Shown: positions 1 through 7,874 of the stretch, one piece after another
How positions within the stretch are numbered: position 1 is the first letter of the stretch
How the letters are laid out: every line of letters begins with the position of its first letter
Assembly (NCBI GenBank): GCA_946885735.1
Contig: CAMPGW010000088.1
Span: forward strand, 1 to 12,482
DNA: 12,482 nt
From: an uncultured Gammaproteobacteria bacterium
GTDB lineage: Bacteria > Pseudomonadota > Gammaproteobacteria > Xanthomonadales > Xanthomonadaceae
Direction: 5' to 3'
Notes under the pieces: model-generated
Seen by the model: only the letters and a program-made list of their open reading frames with translations
What the model was told of the DNA's origin: nothing
Databases searched by the model: none
Position numbers and translations under genes: made by a program

Positions 1-56
1 TCGCCACCAGCTGGGTGCTGTTCCAGCGCGCCGAGGCGCTGTATCCGGCGCGCTGA
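1..56 (+). CDS. 3' end of an unidentified protein gene (partial)
   Basis: From base 3 an open frame reads ATSWVLFQRAEALYPAR and stops at TGA 54-56. The codons have G or C in the third position almost throughout, as in the real genes downstream, and the stop is followed by a promoter-like box before fbp. This fits the tail of a plus-strand gene that begins outside the window. Seventeen residues are too few to name a family. It could also be a chance open frame. Confidence 0.45.
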   Translation, partial: ATSWVLFQRAEALYPAR

Positions 57-80
57 GGCGATGGCCGCGGCGCCTGCCGC

Positions 81-86
81 TACAAT
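81..86 (+). promoter_or_regulatory. Candidate -10 box of fbp (TACAAT)
   Basis: TACAAT (5 of 6 matches to TATAAT) sits 31 bp before the fbp ATG and would put the transcript start near base 93, giving a leader of about 25 nt. No convincing -35 box is seen at the usual distance (around 58-63). The call rests on the hexamer alone and on its position in the short gap between two genes. Confidence 0.4.
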
Positions 87-116
87 GGCGGCCCCCCGTC
101 CGCGCATCCGTCGCCC

Positions 117-1136
117 ATGACCAAGCCCATCTCGCTGACCCGGTTCCTGATCCAGGAACAGCACGCCGGCCACATCAACGCCGACCTGCGGCTGTTGATC
201 GAGGTGGTCTCGCGCGCCTGCAAGTCCATCGCCACCGCGGTCGGCAAAGGCGCCCTCGGCGGCGTGCTCGGCGATGCCGGCACCGGCAACGTGCAGGGCG
301 AGGCGCAGAAGAAGCTCGACGTGCTCTCCAACGAGATCCTGCTCGAGGCCAATGAATGGGGCGGCCACCTCGCCGGCCTGGCGTCGGAGGAGATGGAGCA
401 CGCGCACCCGATTCCGAACGCCTACCCGAAGGGCAACTACCTGCTGCTGTTCGATCCGCTCGACGGCAGTTCCAACATCGACGTCAACGTGGCCGTGGGC
501 ACCATCTTCTCGGTGCTGCGCTGCCCGGACGGCGTGACCGAGCCGGGCGACGAGCACTTCCTGCAGCCGGGCACCGCGCAGGTCTGCGCCGGCTACACGA
601 TCTACGGGCCGAGCACGGTGCTGGTGCTGACCATCGGCCGCGGCACCCACGCCTTCACCCTGGACCGCGAACAGGGCAGCTTCATGCTGACCCGGCGCGA
701 CATCCGCATTCCGGCCGACACCCAGGAGTTCGCCGTCAACGCCTCCAACCAGCGCCACTGGCACCCGCCGATGCAGCGCTACGTCGCCGACCTGCTGGCC
801 GGCAAGGGTGGTCCGCGCGGCAAGGACTTCAACATGCGCTGGGTCGCCAGCATGGTGGCCGACGTGCACCGCATCCTCACCCGCGGCGGCGTCTTCATCT
901 ACCCGGCCGATCGCAAGGATCCGTCCAAGCCCGGCCGCCTGCGGCTGATGTACGAAGCCAACCCGATGGCCTTCATCGTCGAGCAGGCCGGCGGCGCCGC
1001 CACCACCGGGCGGATGCGGATGATGGACGTGGTGCCGACCGGGCTGCACCAGCGCGTGCCGGTGTTCCTGGGCTCGCGCCACGAAGTGGACGTCGCCACG
1101 CGCTACCACTTGGAAGCCGACGCCCTGCCGGCGTAG
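117..1136 (+). CDS. fbp: Fructose-1,6-bisphosphatase class 1
   Basis: Hydrolyses fructose 1,6-bisphosphate to fructose 6-phosphate, the committed step of gluconeogenesis, in the cytoplasm. The 339-aa product has the usual length and the class 1 motifs: the metal-binding SEE at residues 90-92, [10 protein letters not shown] at 113-122, and the active-site segment [13 protein letters not shown] at 274-286, in which E280 is the expected metal ligand. The ATG at 117 gives the normal N-terminus of the family ([10 protein letters not shown]); upstream codons in this frame do not look like part of the family. No clear Shine-Dalgarno sequence precedes it. The cardiolipin synthase gene follows after 15 bp, so the two may share a transcript, although I see no metabolic link. 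Nothing looks truncated or altered. Confidence 0.97.
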   Translation: MTKPISLTRFLIQEQHAGHINADLRLLIEVVSRACKSIATAVGKGALGGVLGDAGTGNVQGEAQKKLDVLSNEILLEANEWGGHLAGLASEEMEHAHPIPNAYPKGNYLLLFDPLDGSSNIDVNVAVGTIFSVLRCPDGVTEPGDEHFLQPGTAQVCAGYTIYGPSTVLVLTIGRGTHAFTLDREQGSFMLTRRDIRIPADTQEFAVNASNQRHWHPPMQRYVADLLAGKGGPRGKDFNMRWVASMVADVHRILTRGGVFIYPADRKDPSKPGRLRLMYEANPMAFIVEQAGGAATTGRMRMMDVVPTGLHQRVPVFLGSRHEVDVATRYHLEADALPA

Positions 1137-1151
1137 GCAGGGGCCCGGGCC

Positions 1152-2567
1152 ATGGACGCGCTCTGGGACCAGCTGTTGCCGCACCTGAGCTTCTGGCTGG
1201 GCTTGGCCTGGGCGCTCTACCTGCTGGGCCTGGCGGGCTGGATCATGCTGCAGAAGCGCGAGCCGGTCGCGACCCTGAGCTGGATCATGTCGCTGGCCCT
1301 GTTGCCGGTCGTCGGCCTGCTGATCTACCACCTGCTCGGGCCGACCCGTATCCGCCGGCAGCGCATTCGCCGCCGACGCGCGCGCTCGCTGGTGGACGAA
1401 TTGCATTACGGCGCCCGCCTCGGAGGCCAGGCCGGCGCGCTGGCGCGCCTGGCCCAGGCCAGCGGCGGCTTCCCGCCGGGCAGTGCCGAACGCGTGCAAC
1501 TGCTGGTGGACGGTGCGCGCACCTTCGACGCGATCGTCGAGGCGATCGCGGCCGCGCGCTTCCACGTGCATGCCGAGTACTACATCTTCGACGATGACCA
1601 GACCGGCGCCCGCATCCGCGATGCGCTGGTGGAACGCGCCCGTGCCGGCATCAAGGTGCGGCTGTTGCTCGATGCGCTGGGTTCGGCGGGCCTGTCCACG
1701 GCGTTCCTCGCGCCGCTGCGCGAGGCCGGCGCCGAGGTCGTGTTCTTCCACCGCTTCCGCCTGCGTCGGCTGTGGCGGCCGCGGCTGAACCTGCGTTCGC
1801 ATCGCAAGTTGCTGGTGGTGGACGGACGCGTCGGCTTCACCGGCGGGATCAACATCTCCGACACCGAGAACGAGCGGGTGCGCCCGGACGACGCCTTCCA
1901 CGACCTGCACCTGCGCATCGAGGGCGAGGCCGTGCGCTGGCTGCAGCTGGCCTTCGCCGAGGACTGGGGCTATGCCTGCGGACGCGCGCCCAGCGGCGTG
2001 GAGCAATGGCCGGACCTGCCGGTCGGCCCGGTGCGCATGCAGGTGCTTCCGGCCGGCCCGGACACGCCTTGGGAGCCGATCCATCGGGTGATGGTGTCGG
2101 CGATCCACGCAGCCGACGAACGGGTCTGGCTGGCCACGCCCTACTTCGTGCCCAGCGAAGCGGCGCGCATGGCGCTGACCTCGGCGGCCTTGCGTGGGGT
2201 GGACGTGCGCCTGCTGGTGCCGGTGCGCAGCGACTCGGCGCTGGTGTCGGCGGCGGCGCGCTCGTATTTCGAGGAACTCATGGCCGCGGGCGTGCGCGTC
2301 TACGAATACCCGCGCATGCTGCACAGCAAGGCGCTGCTGGTGGACGGCTCGACCTGCGTGCTCGGCAGCTCGAATTTCGACAACCGCAGCTTCCGCCTGA
2401 ATTTCGAACTCAGCGTGCTGGTCGAGGATCCGGCGCTGGCGATCGCGCTGGAGTCGGTGTTGCTCAGGGACTTCGACCACGCGCTGGCGGTGCCGGCCGA
2501 CCGCAAGCCGCGGCTGCCGGCGGCGCTGGGCGAGGCCGCCGCCCGGCTACTCTCGCCGCTGCTCTGA
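1152..2567 (+). CDS. cls: Cardiolipin synthase, phospholipase D family
   Basis: Condenses phosphatidylglycerol at the inner membrane to make cardiolipin. The 471-aa protein begins with two membrane helices (about residues 12-33 and 42-62, the PLDc_N region, containing REPVATLSWI and LLGPTRI), followed by two phospholipase D catalytic halves. The first HKD motif is H217, K219, D224, followed by GGINISD; the second is H391, K393, D398, followed by GSSNFDNRSF. Each half supplies one catalytic histidine. The length is close to that of ClsA-type enzymes (about 480 residues) and the N-terminal helices support ClsA rather than the soluble ClsB type. The start at 1152 directly precedes the first helix. 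The gene lies 15 bp after fbp and is probably co-transcribed with it. Confidence 0.95.
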   Translation: MDALWDQLLPHLSFWLGLAWALYLLGLAGWIMLQKREPVATLSWIMSLALLPVVGLLIYHLLGPTRIRRQRIRRRRARSLVDELHYGARLGGQAGALARLAQASGGFPPGSAERVQLLVDGARTFDAIVEAIAAARFHVHAEYYIFDDDQTGARIRDALVERARAGIKVRLLLDALGSAGLSTAFLAPLREAGAEVVFFHRFRLRRLWRPRLNLRSHRKLLVVDGRVGFTGGINISDTENERVRPDDAFHDLHLRIEGEAVRWLQLAFAEDWGYACGRAPSGVEQWPDLPVGPVRMQVLPAGPDTPWEPIHRVMVSAIHAADERVWLATPYFVPSEAARMALTSAALRGVDVRLLVPVRSDSALVSAAARSYFEELMAAGVRVYEYPRMLHSKALLVDGSTCVLGSSNFDNRSFRLNFELSVLVEDPALAIALESVLLRDFDHALAVPADRKPRLPAALGEAAARLLSPLL

Positions 2568-2575
2568 GGCTGGGC

Positions 2576-2581
2576 TACACT
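2576..2581 (+). promoter_or_regulatory. Candidate -10 box TACACT before the small membrane gene
   Basis: In the 45-bp gap after cls the sequence GGGCTACACTCG contains TACACT (4 of 6 matches to TATAAT), 31 bp before the next ATG. The same distance separates TACAAT from the fbp ATG, and both boxes are preceded by GC. No -35 box is evident. It may be an internal promoter for the two genes that follow, or coincidence. Confidence 0.25.
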
Positions 2582-2612
2582 CGCCGCAGGCTCCCCCGGG
2601 CGGAACTTCAGA

Positions 2613-2888
2613 ATGCACTGGCTCTACCTCGTCGTCGCCATCGCCCTGCTCGCCGTCGCCATGAAAGCCAGCGGCTGGCTGGTCGTCCTGCTGGTGCTCG
2701 GTGCGCTGGTCGGATTCATCGCCTGGATGCTGGGCTGGGTGTCCAGCCGCATCTCCAGCGGCGCGCGCAACGACACCCAGATCATCAGTCCGGAGGAGTT
2801 GCGCCGGATGCGCGAGCAGGCCGAGGCGCGCCGCGCCGCCGCCCAGGCCGGCAGCACGCCGCCGCCGCCCGGCGAGCCGCCGGCCTGA
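2613..2888 (+). CDS. Small membrane protein of unknown function
   Basis: A 91-residue protein with two hydrophobic stretches (about residues 3-17 and 21-43), joined by a very short turn containing Lys18, and then a charged tail (PEELRRMREQAEARRAA, 60-76) that should form a helix. The last dozen residues are rich in proline (STPPPPGEPPA). This suggests an inner-membrane hairpin with a cytoplasmic tail, though the topology is inferred. I do not recognise a family. Its reality is supported by the clear split between hydrophobic and charged parts, strong GC3 codon use, and an exact fit between cls (45 bp before) and the phosphopantetheinyl transferase gene (17 bp after). The position beside a membrane-lipid enzyme may be relevant but proves nothing. 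Confidence 0.7.
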   Translation: MHWLYLVVAIALLAVAMKASGWLVVLLVLGALVGFIAWMLGWVSSRISSGARNDTQIISPEELRRMREQAEARRAAAQAGSTPPPPGEPPA

Positions 2889-2905
2889 GTCCCGCCTCAC
2901 CGCCC

Positions 2906-3571
2906 GTGGCGGTGGACTGGCCGCTGCAACCGCGCACCGATGGGCTGCCGCTGGCCGCCGACGAGTTGCGCCTGCTGTGGTGCCCGCAGGCCGCGTCGCC
3001 GCCGCAGGCCCGGCGCGCCCGCGTCGATCGCGTGCTTCGCGCGGCGCTGGCGCCGGTCGTGGGGCGTCGGCCGGAAACCCTGGCGTTCGCCCGCGAGAGC
3101 AAGGGCCGGCCTTTTCTGGTCGGTGCCGGGATGCCGGATTTCAACCTGAGCGACACCGACGGCGGCACCCTGGTCGCCATCGTCGGCCAGGGGCGGATCG
3201 GCGTGGACCTGGAACGCTGCGACCGCTCGCCGGCGGTGGCGGCGCTGGCGCGGCGCTACTTCCACCCGGACGAGGCGCAGGCGCTCGCCGCGATGGACGC
3301 CGAGGCCGCACGCCGCGCCTTCCTGCGCCTGTGGACCGCCAAGGAAGCGAGCTGCAAGGCCACCGGCACCGGCATCTTCGGCTGGTTGCCGCACTGGCGG
3401 TTCGACGCGGGCATCGACTCGCCCCGCCTGCTGGCGGCGCCGGCGCACGCGGGCGATCGTTCGCGCTGGCAGCACTGGCGTGTCGCCCCAGCGCCCAGCC
3501 ACACCGCGGTACTGGCCTTGCGGGACGGCGCCGCGCCGCGCCAGGTTGGCTATCGGTTGGCGCTGGACTGA
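2906..3571 (+). CDS. 4'-phosphopantetheinyl transferase, Sfp/HetI-type
   Basis: Moves the 4'-phosphopantetheine arm from coenzyme A to a serine of carrier proteins. The 221-aa product carries the family motifs in order: GRPFL (67-71), DFNLSDTDG (78-86), the magnesium-binding GVDLE (99-103, with D101 and E103) and WTAKEASCKATGTGI (143-157, with K146 and E147). The length is typical of the Sfp group and too long for the AcpS group. The frame has no ATG before the motifs; GTG at 2906 is the first plausible start after the previous gene, with GTG at 2912 the alternative, and neither has a good Shine-Dalgarno sequence. The usual NLSH histidine is Asp here (D83). No polyketide, NRPS or fatty-acid cluster is in the window, so the carrier protein served is unknown. 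Confidence 0.9.
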   Translation: MAVDWPLQPRTDGLPLAADELRLLWCPQAASPPQARRARVDRVLRAALAPVVGRRPETLAFARESKGRPFLVGAGMPDFNLSDTDGGTLVAIVGQGRIGVDLERCDRSPAVAALARRYFHPDEAQALAAMDAEAARRAFLRLWTAKEASCKATGTGIFGWLPHWRFDAGIDSPRLLAAPAHAGDRSRWQHWRVAPAPSHTAVLALRDGAAPRQVGYRLALD

Positions 3572-3574
3572 GGC

Positions 3575-6472
3575 TCAGGCCGTGGCGTCGGCGGTATCGC
3601 CCTCGACGCGATTGCGACCGCTGCGCTTGGCCCGGTACAGCGCGGCGTCCGCGCGCCGCAGCAGGTTCATCGAATCGCCCTGCATGGTCGGCACGAAGCC
3701 GGCCACGCCGATGCTGATGGTGGTCTGCTCGACGTGTTCCTGCATCGCCTGGCGGATTTTCTCGCCGCGGCGGATGGCTTCGTCCTGGTGCACGCCGGGC
3801 AACAACAGGGCGAACTCCTCGCCGCCATAGCGCGCCAGCAACTCACGCTTGGGATCGTGCAGGGCGTACAGGCGCTGGGCGATCTTGCGCAGCAGCACGT
3901 CGCCCTCGAGATGGCCGTGGGCGTCGTTATAGCGCTTGAAGTGGTCGACGTCGATCATCAGCACCGACAGCGGCCGGCGCTGGTCCAGGCAGCGATACCA
4001 CTCGCGCTGCAGGCCGTTCTCCAGCGCACGGCGGTTGGCCACGCCGGTCAGCGCGTCCTCGGTGGCCAGTTCGGCGAGCTTGCGGTTGACCTCTTCCAGC
4101 TCGTGCGTGCGCTCGCCGATGCGCGACTCGAGACGGCGATTGGCCTCGACGTAGCGCTGCGTGCGGCGACGCACGAATTCCTGCACCAGCAGCGCGATGA
4201 TGCCGAGCAAGGCGGCGCCCAGCAGCGCCCGCACCCAGGTCTGTTCGTACCAGCGCGGCAGGATGCGGTAGCGGTAGCTCGCCGGCGCGGCGACGCGCCC
4301 GCTGCGGGTGCGTGCCTCCACCTGCAGCAGGTACTCGCCGGGCGTGATCGCGCGGATGAAGAGATCGCGGTCGGTCCAGTTCGACCAGTCGTCGGTCAGC
4401 CCGGCGCCATTGAGCCGATAGCGGAACTCCAATCCGCTGTCCATGCTCACCAGGCCATAGCGGAAATGCAGGCGATAGCCGGACGGGATCTCCACCGGCG
4501 TGCTACCGGTGCTGGCGATCGGCAGTCGGCGCTTCTCCTGGCCATCGGGGCTCTCGGCGGTGGCGAGCTCGAAGCCGAGCACCAGGGGCGCGGGCCGCGG
4601 CTGCTTTTCCTCCGGATTGAACTGCAGCAGGCCCGACCAGGTCGCCAGCCGCAGCACGCCGTCGCGGTTGAAGCGCACGCGGTTGTATCCGGCCGCCAGT
4701 TGCGAACCCAGGTGCACGGGTTGCCATTTGGCGGTGCGCTGCGGCCGGAACCACAACTGCCGGCGGGTGAAGGCGTAGCTGCCGAAGGGCGTCTGTTCGA
4801 CGACCAGCTCGTTGGGCCGGTCCACCAGGGTGAGCGGCGGGCCGACGTCGCGCTGGAAGCGGCCTTCGTGGAAACGGAAACCCAGGTCACCGCTGATGAC
4901 GTGGACCTGGCCATCGAGCGCGTAGAGGAAGGTGCCCGAGGCCGGATCCAGTTCCAGGCCGTGGGCCTTGCCGAAGACTTCCTTGCGCAGGGCGCGACGC
5001 TGCAGCGGATCCAGGGTCCAGCGCTGCGGGCCGCCGCGCGAATCGCCCAGCCACAGTTCCTCGGACCCGGTCTCCAGCAGCGTCTGTGCACTGGCGCCTT
5101 CCAGCGGCAGGGCAAAACCCAGGGCCCAGCGGTCGCCATCGCGCTCGATCACGTACAGGGTGCTGTCGCCCAGCCCGTAGATGCGGTCGTCGTGGAAGCG
5201 CGAGACGACCAGCTCGAGCACGCTCTCGGTCTCGGTGGCGACGATCGGCCGCGGCTCCTGCGCGCCGGGGTCGAGCACCATCACGCCGTTGCGGTGGGCG
5301 ACCACCAGGCCGGCGTCGGTGCCGGCGAGGGCGAAGCTTTCCAGCTCGGACCATCCGGTCTGCCGGGCCTCGATGCGGCCATGCGCGCCGGGGCTCAGGC
5401 GGGTCACGCCGCGCGTGCCGGCCACCCACAGCGCGTCCTGGTACCACTCGAAGTCGTAGGCATTGCCCGGCAGGCCCTGCGCGGCGCCGATGAAGGACCA
5501 GGGCGAGGGCAGCGACATCCGCACCAGGTCGCCTTCGGTGGCCGCCCACAGGCCGCCCTCCTGGTCGCTGCCGAGGGCGACGATGCTGAAGCTGCCGAGG
5601 TTGACGCGCTCGCGCAGGCGATAGTCCGGTCCGTAGCGGAACAACTCGCCCTTCAGCGTGCCGACCACGAAGCTGCCGTCCTCGAGCGATTGCACGACGT
5701 AGGGGCTGTTGCCCGCCAGTTCGCGACCGGCGCCGTCGGGCAGGGCCGTGAGCCCCTTGGCGTCGGCGCGGTGGAAACCGGACTCGCCGATCAACAGGCG
5801 CCAGTCCTTGCGGTCGAGCATGCCGGGCAGGCTTTCCTCGGCGAAGCGCTCGCCGCCCGGCTCGAGTTCGAAACGCCCGTCCTCGAAGCGGCAGAAACCC
5901 TTGCCGGCGATCCGCGCGTACAAGCGGTTGCCCTGGACGAACAGGCTGCGCTGGTTCTCGTCCAGTGGCCAATGGCGCACCGTCTTGCGGTCGTAGCTGA
6001 GAAAGTGCAAGGCGCGCTCGGCGCGGAAGTACATGCCCTCGCCGGTCGCGAGAATCTGCCAGACGTTGCCGACGTTGCGGTCGCGGCCCTTCAGGCCGGC
6101 CGCGGTCAGCAGTTCCTGGTAGACCATCTGGCCGTCGGGCGCGGTGCGCAGCCAGCCGAAGGTGTCGTAGCTGCCGACGTAGATGCTGCCGTCCTGGCCC
6201 TTCACCACGTCGCGGCCGGTCTGCTTGCCGGGCAGGCTGATCAGGTCCCACTTCTCGCCGTCGTAGCGCAGCACGCCCTCGCCGTTGCCGACGAACAGGC
6301 GACCCTCGCGATCGGTGGCCACGGCCCAGTGTTGCGGGGTGGCGTTGTAGTCCTCGGGCAGGAACCGCCGCAGCAGGGGCGTACCGCGCAGGGTTTCGGC
6401 CATCGCCGTGCCCGCGAGCGACAGGCACAGCAAGAGCAGGCACAGGCGTCGCAGCGAAACCGCGCGGAACAT
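3575..6472 (-). CDS. Membrane receptor diguanylate cyclase: periplasmic propeller, Y_Y_Y and GGDEF domains
   Basis: Predicted to make cyclic di-GMP from two GTP in response to a periplasmic signal. In the 965-aa protein, a signal peptide (1-25, cleaved after AMA) leads to a propeller of Reg_prop-like blades such as [17 protein letters not shown] (54-70) and QDGSIYVG (93-100), running to about 640. A Y_Y_Y domain follows (about 667-735), then one membrane helix (about 746-768), a coiled coil (772-803) and the GGDEF domain (804-960). Catalytic features are intact: [10 protein letters not shown], metal aspartates D841 and D843, GGEEF at 883-887, ISIGVA. The inhibitory RxxD before GGEEF reads PKRE, so product feedback at that site is probably lost. 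The ATG at 6472 was chosen because it opens the signal peptide; the frame stays open upstream to 6793, but only as antisense of pdxJ. There is no histidine kinase domain. Confidence 0.93.
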   Translation of the reverse strand: MFRAVSLRRLCLLLLCLSLAGTAMAETLRGTPLLRRFLPEDYNATPQHWAVATDREGRLFVGNGEGVLRYDGEKWDLISLPGKQTGRDVVKGQDGSIYVGSYDTFGWLRTAPDGQMVYQELLTAAGLKGRDRNVGNVWQILATGEGMYFRAERALHFLSYDRKTVRHWPLDENQRSLFVQGNRLYARIAGKGFCRFEDGRFELEPGGERFAEESLPGMLDRKDWRLLIGESGFHRADAKGLTALPDGAGRELAGNSPYVVQSLEDGSFVVGTLKGELFRYGPDYRLRERVNLGSFSIVALGSDQEGGLWAATEGDLVRMSLPSPWSFIGAAQGLPGNAYDFEWYQDALWVAGTRGVTRLSPGAHGRIEARQTGWSELESFALAGTDAGLVVAHRNGVMVLDPGAQEPRPIVATETESVLELVVSRFHDDRIYGLGDSTLYVIERDGDRWALGFALPLEGASAQTLLETGSEELWLGDSRGGPQRWTLDPLQRRALRKEVFGKAHGLELDPASGTFLYALDGQVHVISGDLGFRFHEGRFQRDVGPPLTLVDRPNELVVEQTPFGSYAFTRRQLWFRPQRTAKWQPVHLGSQLAAGYNRVRFNRDGVLRLATWSGLLQFNPEEKQPRPAPLVLGFELATAESPDGQEKRRLPIASTGSTPVEIPSGYRLHFRYGLVSMDSGLEFRYRLNGAGLTDDWSNWTDRDLFIRAITPGEYLLQVEARTRSGRVAAPASYRYRILPRWYEQTWVRALLGAALLGIIALLVQEFVRRRTQRYVEANRRLESRIGERTHELEEVNRKLAELATEDALTGVANRRALENGLQREWYRCLDQRRPLSVLMIDVDHFKRYNDAHGHLEGDVLLRKIAQRLYALHDPKRELLARYGGEEFALLLPGVHQDEAIRRGEKIRQAMQEHVEQTTISIGVAGFVPTMQGDSMNLLRRADAALYRAKRSGRNRVEGDTADATA

Positions 6473-6474
6473 GG

Positions 6475-6490
6475 CCGGAGTATGCTCCGG
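6475..6490. promoter_or_regulatory. Perfect inverted repeat at the start of the GGDEF receptor gene
   Basis: CCGGAG-TATG-CTCCGG forms two perfect 6-bp arms around a 4-bp centre, ending 2 bp before the ATG at 6472 of the minus-strand receptor gene. On that strand the repeat contains GGAG (a poor ribosome site, 12 nt from the ATG) and CATACT, which resembles a -10 box and would give a nearly leaderless transcript. It could be an operator, an RNA hairpin that hides the ribosome site, or chance in GC-rich DNA. Confidence 0.35.
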
Positions 6491-6572
6491 CGGTCGCGCG
6501 CGGTACTGTGCGGCCCAGCCCAACTCGCCGCCTGGCGCGGCGGTCCCGGAAACGTCCAACGAGTCACTCCCC

Positions 6573-7331
6573 ATGACCGTACTGAGCGTCAATGTGAACA
6601 AAGTGGCGGTCCTGCGCAACTCTCGCGGTGGCGCCGAGCCCAGCGTGGTGGCCGCCGCGCAGGCCGTGATCGCCGCGGGGGCCGGCGGATTGACCGTGCA
6701 TCCCCGCCCGGACCAGCGCCATATCCGTCCTTCCGACGTGCGCGAACTGGCGGTCCTGGCGCGGGGCCGCGTGGAGTTCAACATCGAGGGCAATCCCTTC
6801 GCGCCGGCGCGCGGCGACTACCCGGGACTCATCGCACTGGTGGACGAGACGCGGCCGCAGCAGGTCACCCTGGTGCCGGACGCGGACGGGCAGCTCACCT
6901 CCGACCATGGCTTCGACCTGGCGCGGGACCGCGCGGCGCTCGCGCCGCTGGTGGCGGGGATCAAGGCCTTCGGCGCGCGCGTCTCCTTGTTCGTCGACGC
7001 CGGCGTGCCCGACCTGGAGATTGCCGCCGAGTTGGGGGCGGATCGCATCGAGCTCTACACCGGGCCCTACGCCGAGGCCTTCGCGGACGGTCGCGAGGAC
7101 GCGGCGCTCGCGGCCTGCGCGCGCACCGCGCGCGAGGCGCAGTCACTCGGGCTGGGCGTGAATGCCGGCCACGACCTGAGCCAGGCCAACCTGGGGCGCT
7201 TCCTGTCGGCGGTGCCGAAGGTGCAGGAGGTTTCGATCGGCCACGCCTTGATCGGCGAGGCGCTGCACGCGGGACTGGCGGCGACCGTCGCCGCCTATCT
7301 GCGTGTCATCGCCGCGGCGCGGGCGGCCTAG
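6573..7331 (+). CDS. pdxJ: Pyridoxine 5'-phosphate synthase
   Basis: Last step of the DXP-dependent vitamin B6 pathway: joins 3-amino-2-oxopropyl phosphate (the PdxA product) with 1-deoxy-D-xylulose 5-phosphate to give pyridoxine 5'-phosphate in the cytoplasm. The 252-aa product has family length and the signature stretches [14 protein letters not shown] (7-20), [12 protein letters not shown] (40-51, with H43, R45 and H50 as the expected active-site residues), FNIEGNP (69-75), QVTLVPD (97-103), IELYTG (159-164), GVNAGHDL (195-202) and [11 protein letters not shown] (221-231). The ATG at 6573 is chosen because [10 protein letters not shown] is the usual N-terminus; the frame is open further upstream to 6408, overlapping the divergent gene. 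No clear Shine-Dalgarno sequence is seen. It is transcribed divergently from the GGDEF receptor across 100 bp and ends at a shared terminator with the tonB operon. Confidence 0.97.
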   Translation: MTVLSVNVNKVAVLRNSRGGAEPSVVAAAQAVIAAGAGGLTVHPRPDQRHIRPSDVRELAVLARGRVEFNIEGNPFAPARGDYPGLIALVDETRPQQVTLVPDADGQLTSDHGFDLARDRAALAPLVAGIKAFGARVSLFVDAGVPDLEIAAELGADRIELYTGPYAEAFADGREDAALAACARTAREAQSLGLGVNAGHDLSQANLGRFLSAVPKVQEVSIGHALIGEALHAGLAATVAAYLRVIAAARAA

Positions 7332-7370
7332 CGCCCGGCGTGTGCGCGGCGCCTGCGGGCGCGCATGCGA

Positions 7371-7394
7371 AAACGCCGCCCGGAGGCGGCGTTT
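7371..7394. terminator. Bidirectional rho-independent terminator between pdxJ and exbD2
   Basis: AAACGCCGCC pairs perfectly with GGCGGCGTTT around a CGGA tetraloop: a 10-bp stem with A on one side and T on the other, so each strand reads a GC-rich hairpin ending in a short T run (TTT on plus, TTTT on minus when the flanking A7370 is counted). It lies 39 bp after pdxJ and 24 bp after exbD2, which converge here, so it should end both transcripts. Confidence 0.75.
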
Positions 7395-7418
7395 CGCGAG
7401 GCTTCGGGGGCGCGGCGG

Positions 7419-7859
7419 TCAGCTGCCGCTGTCGACGAAGTTGATCTTCACCAGGTTGGCGTTCTTGGCGCGCGAGAGCACCTTGGCCAGGACTTCGTAC
7501 TCGGCTTCCGGATCGGTTTCGATCTCGATCGCCGGCTGCTTGGTCGCGTCGATGGTGCCGGTCGGCGTGTCGCCACGCGCGCCCTCCACGTCGAACTGCG
7601 ACTGCAGGATGTTGAGATCCACCGGGCTGCCGTTCCAGCTCACGCCGCCCGCGGCGTCGATGCGCACGCGCACCGGCGGCGGCGGGCTGCCCGGCGGCGG
7701 CGGCATGGTGCTTGGCTGCGGCAGGTCGACCTGGATCGGATAGGACAGCGGCGGCACCGTCACCATGAAGATGATCAGCAGCACCAGCATCACGTCCACC
7801 AGGGGCGTGACGTTGATGTCGGCCATCGGGCCACCACCGGAATTGGACGTGAAAGCCAT
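7419..7859 (-). CDS. exbD2: ExbD/TolR-type biopolymer transport protein, second copy
   Basis: Proton-channel subunit that works with ExbB to power TonB. The 146-aa protein has a short cytoplasmic N-terminus, one membrane helix (about 20-36) with the family motif INVTPLVDVMLVLLIIFM (15-32) and the essential aspartate at D22, then a periplasmic domain. Unlike its neighbour it carries a proline-rich insertion (about 48-62, PQPSTMPPPPGSPPPP) and a longer acidic periplasmic part. It starts 15 bp after exbD1 and is the last gene of the tonB operon. In Xanthomonas campestris a second exbD at this position was reported to be dispensable for iron uptake but needed for plant interaction; whether that holds here is unknown. 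Its first codons share an almost identical block with exbD1. Confidence 0.95.
   Translation of the reverse strand: MAFTSNSGGGPMADINVTPLVDVMLVLLIIFMVTVPPLSYPIQVDLPQPSTMPPPPGSPPPPVRVRIDAAGGVSWNGSPVDLNILQSQFDVEGARGDTPTGTIDATKQPAIEIETDPEAEYEVLAKVLSRAKNANLVKINFVDSGS
7764..7832. repeat. 69-bp direct repeat, copy in exbD2
   Basis: Matches 8199-8267 in exbD1 at 68 of 69 positions (the only difference is C at 7800 against G at 8235). The offset is 435 bp, exactly 145 codons, so both copies are in the same reading frame. The block encodes the N-terminal motif and membrane helix (MADINVTPLVDVMLVLLIIFM). Confidence 0.95.
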
Positions 7860-7874
7860 GGTCTGTTCGCTTCC

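Noticed and set aside
356..1597. A 413-codon open frame overlapping fbp and cls
   Set aside because: Shifted-frame shadow: Arg/Pro/Ala-rich and without motifs, while both overlapping genes have full catalytic motifs.
1772..2905. Upstream extension of the phosphopantetheinyl transferase frame
   Set aside because: The frame is open back to 1772, but it overlaps cls and the small membrane gene and its translation is low-complexity. All family motifs lie after 2906.
6504..6509. TACTGT as a pdxJ -10 box
   Set aside because: Only a partial match, and the -35 position (6481-6486, TATGCT) does not fit; not enough to annotate.
6473..6793. N-terminal extension of the diguanylate cyclase to an ATG at 6793
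   Set aside because: The extra 107 residues are antisense to pdxJ and would bury the signal peptide that starts at 6472.
7331..7362. Inverted repeat GCGCCCG / CGGGCGC just after pdxJ
   Set aside because: A 7-bp stem with an 18-nt loop and no T run; the much better hairpin at 7371-7394 explains termination.
3734..7444. A 1236-codon open frame on the plus strand
   Set aside because: It is antisense to the diguanylate cyclase gene and then runs through pdxJ in another frame. The translation is low-complexity (rich in Ala, Gln, Val, Gly) without domains; it is open only because high-GC coding DNA rarely has stops in the opposite frame.
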